Source: Aeromonas sanarellii (GTDB taxonomy: Bacteria > Pseudomonadota > Gammaproteobacteria > Enterobacterales > Aeromonadaceae). From it: a DNA stretch of 43,065 bases. Both the position numbers and the translations under genes were made by a program. The notes beneath the pieces were generated by a model. The model was given only the letters and a program-made list of their open reading frames with translations. It was not told where the DNA came from and did no database searches. The first letter of the stretch is position 1, and each line of letters opens with the position of its first letter. Below are positions 41,505-43,065 of the stretch, one piece after another. The DNA lies in contig NZ_CDBN01000025.1 in the NCBI RefSeq assembly GCF_000820085.1, positions 1 through 43,065 of the forward strand, in the 5' to 3' direction.

Positions 41505-42591
41505 CAACACCGCCTCTCCCGGCCAGGCCAGCCGCCGTGCCACCCTAGGACTGCTGGGACTCATTCTCCTGCTGCTCGGCTGGTATCTGCTGGCCGACCG
41601 GCTGACCCCCTACAGCTCCCAGGCCCGCGTGCAGGCCTTCGTGGTCCCTATCGCCGCCGAGGTGTCCGGCCAGATCCAGAAGGTCCATGTGCGCGACAAT
41701 CAGGATGTGGAGGCCGGTGCCCCCCTGTTCGAGATCGATCCCGAGCCCTATGACATCGCCCTGGCCAAGGCCAGATCCGACTACCAGACGGTACTGAGCG
41801 GCGTCAAGGCGAACAACGAAGGGGTCAAGGCGGCCGAGGCGGCCCTGATGGCCATGCGCGCCGCCTATGACAACGCGGCCAAGGATGCCGAGCGCCAGGA
41901 GCGGCTCTATCGCGAGGATCCGGGGGCCATCTCGGTGCGCCGCCTCGAGGTGGCCCAGGCCAGCCGCGAGACGGCCAAAAGCCAGGTGGCGGCAGCCGAG
42001 GCCGACGTCCGGCGCGCCATCGAGGCGGCCGGGGCGAGCGGCGAGGACAACTCCCAGCTGCTCAGCGCCCGCTCGGCGGTGCACAAGGCCGAGCTGGATC
42101 GCCAGAACACCCGCGTGGTGGCGCCGGGCCGCGGCCTTGTCACTGACTTGAGCACGGATGCGGGCCAGTTTATCGGGGCTGGCGCCCCGGCCATGACCCT
42201 GATCGCCATCCACGACGTCTGGGTATCGGCCGATCTGACGGAGAACAACCTCGGCAACATCCGGTCGGGAGACAGGGTTTCCATCCTGCTGGACAGCCTG
42301 CCGGGCCGCCTGTACGAAGGCGAGGTGCGCAGCATCGGCTACGGGGTGGGTGACGGTAAGAGCCAGCCTGCCGGCACGCTGCCGACCGTGGACAACAACC
42401 GCGACTGGCTGCGCCAGGCCCAGCGCTTCCCGGTCAAGATCGCCTTCAAGGCCGACGACTTCCCCCCGGTCGAGGCGCTGCGGGTCGGCGGTCAGGCCGA
42501 CGTGCTGGTCTACACCGGCGAGCGCGGGCCGATGCACTGGCTGGGGGGGCTCTACATCCGGCTGATGAGCCTCTTCTCCTTCCTCTATTGA
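41497..42591 (+). CDS. HlyD/EmrA-type periplasmic adaptor
   Basis: A 364-aa membrane-fusion protein. One N-terminal transmembrane helix (LGLLGLILLLLGWYLLADR), a lipoyl/biotinyl-like half VSGQIQKVHVRDNQDVEAG, a long alpha-hairpin with coiled-coil character, the second lipoyl half TRVVAPGRGLVTDLSTDAG, and a beta-barrel. It joins the inner- and outer-membrane parts of the pump. Its pairing with a DUF2955 protein is typical of aromatic-acid or cationic-drug type pumps. The start is the ATG at 41497; a GTG two codons earlier is possible. Confidence 0.92.
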   Translation: MTDNTASPGQASRRATLGLLGLILLLLGWYLLADRLTPYSSQARVQAFVVPIAAEVSGQIQKVHVRDNQDVEAGAPLFEIDPEPYDIALAKARSDYQTVLSGVKANNEGVKAAEAALMAMRAAYDNAAKDAERQERLYREDPGAISVRRLEVAQASRETAKSQVAAAEADVRRAIEAAGASGEDNSQLLSARSAVHKAELDRQNTRVVAPGRGLVTDLSTDAGQFIGAGAPAMTLIAIHDVWVSADLTENNLGNIRSGDRVSILLDSLPGRLYEGEVRSIGYGVGDGKSQPAGTLPTVDNNRDWLRQAQRFPVKIAFKADDFPPVEALRVGGQADVLVYTGERGPMHWLGGLYIRLMSLFSFLY

Positions 42592-42599
42592 GGCACCTC

Positions 42600-43065
42600 A
42601 TGGAACAGGCTGACCAGGCGGTACTGCGCATTGGCACGGGCATCGGGCTCGCGACGGGGATCTGTTACGGCCTGGCCCTGCCCATGCCCCACCTCGGTGT
42701 CATCATGGCCTGGGTGGTGCTGTGCCGACCCGGCGAGCCCCTGGCGCTGAAGAAGGGGCTGGTCGGCGGGCTTCTGTTGCTGGGGATCATGGTCTCCGGC
42801 GTGCTGCTGGTGCCACTGCTGACCCACTATGCCCTGGCCGGCGTGCTGCTGGTCGCCCTGTCGCTCCATCTGTTGATGCAGCTGGGGATGGCCGGCAAGG
42901 GGGGGGCCGCCATGCTGCTCATCATGGCCATCACGGTGATCCCGGTGGCCGGTCTCATCGAGCAGTCCCTTGCCATCGCCATCGCCCAGATGATGGCAGT
43001 GGGGATCCTGGTGGGCACCCTAGTCAACCGGCTGGCCCACGCCCTCTTCCCTCCCCCGCCTGCGA
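42600..43065 (+). CDS. DUF2955-family inner-membrane efflux protein, N-terminal part (cut by window end)
   Basis: 155 residues are visible and the frame is open to the window end. It is hydrophobic with at least four spans (GLATGICYGLALPMPHLGVI; GLLLLGIMVSGVLLVPLL; MLLIMAITVIPVAGLI). The PMPHLGVIMAWVVL-type start and the position after an HlyD-type adaptor match DUF2955/FUSC-related proteins that partner with adaptor and OMF proteins. A GAGG site precedes the ATG, which lies 8 bp after the adaptor stop. Confidence 0.75.
   Translation, partial: MEQADQAVLRIGTGIGLATGICYGLALPMPHLGVIMAWVVLCRPGEPLALKKGLVGGLLLLGIMVSGVLLVPLLTHYALAGVLLVALSLHLLMQLGMAGKGGAAMLLIMAITVIPVAGLIEQSLAIAIAQMMAVGILVGTLVNRLAHALFPPPPA

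Noticed and set aside
39954..41564. 536-aa minus-strand open frame opposite the NodT-type gene
   Set aside because: Antisense shadow; the plus-strand lipoprotein has a lipobox and OEP repeats.
1..43065. CRISPR arrays, tRNA or rRNA genes, prophage
   Set aside because: I saw no regularly spaced repeats, no tRNA-like cloverleaf and no phage structural genes.

Overview
The window looks like an Aeromonas chromosome (genus inferred from the gene set and order flaA-flaB-flaG-fliD-fliS-maf, and from homologs I recognise; I ran no database search). It carries the polar flagellin locus, a flagellin glycosylation island beside it, an AT-rich surface-modification island further left, and ordinary housekeeping genes on the right.

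Left part (1-9.6 kb, AT-rich, apparently acquired). The window opens in the 3' end of an IS481-type transposase. A decayed methyltransferase gene follows (255-1078, +), convergent with a tightly coupled minus-strand run. In transcription order that run is: a CDP-glycerol-glycerophosphotransferase-like protein, an APS-kinase-like protein, an unknown 189-aa protein, a formyltransferase-like protein, a PEP-synthase-like kinase, a class I amidotransferase and a LicC-like cytidylyltransferase. Four of these match the enzymes that make the cytidine diphosphoramidate donor in Campylobacter jejuni (Cj1415-Cj1418 families: CDP-amidate kinase, glutamine-phosphate cytidylyltransferase, gamma-glutamyl-CDP-amidate hydrolase, glutamine kinase). 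I therefore read this as a phosphoramidate pathway with its own candidate transferase, whose methyltransferase is broken. A family 61 glycosyltransferase and a scrap of an aminotransferase lie upstream.

Middle part (9.9-19.7 kb). A six-gene minus-strand operon with overlapping genes (PseH-like N-acyltransferase, acyl carrier protein, FabG-like reductase, acyl-AMP ligase, LuxE-like acyl-protein synthetase, LuxC-like acyl reductase) is divergent from a plus-strand operon for pseudaminic acid (pseF, pseG, pseI), a short Maf glycosyltransferase and a small unknown protein. PseB and PseC are not in the window. The LuxCE/ACP genes suggest that an unusual acyl group is made and placed on the sugar.

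Polar flagellin locus (19.75-27.0 kb, minus strand): flaA, flaB, flaG, fliD, fliS, a small unknown gene and maf-1. Both flagellin genes have good sigma-28 promoters. Between them, on the opposite strand, a near-consensus sigma-54 promoter reads through about 230 bp of inverted repeats into a rho-independent terminator: a candidate RNA antisense to the flaA 3' UTR.

Right part (27.3-43 kb): a TRIC-type channel, a small exported protein, thiI, a DUF6236-like protein, the pbpC / alpha-2-macroglobulin lipoprotein pair, and a drug-efflux operon (AI-2E/PerM family protein, NodT-type outer-membrane lipoprotein, HlyD-type adaptor, DUF2955-like membrane protein) cut by the window end.
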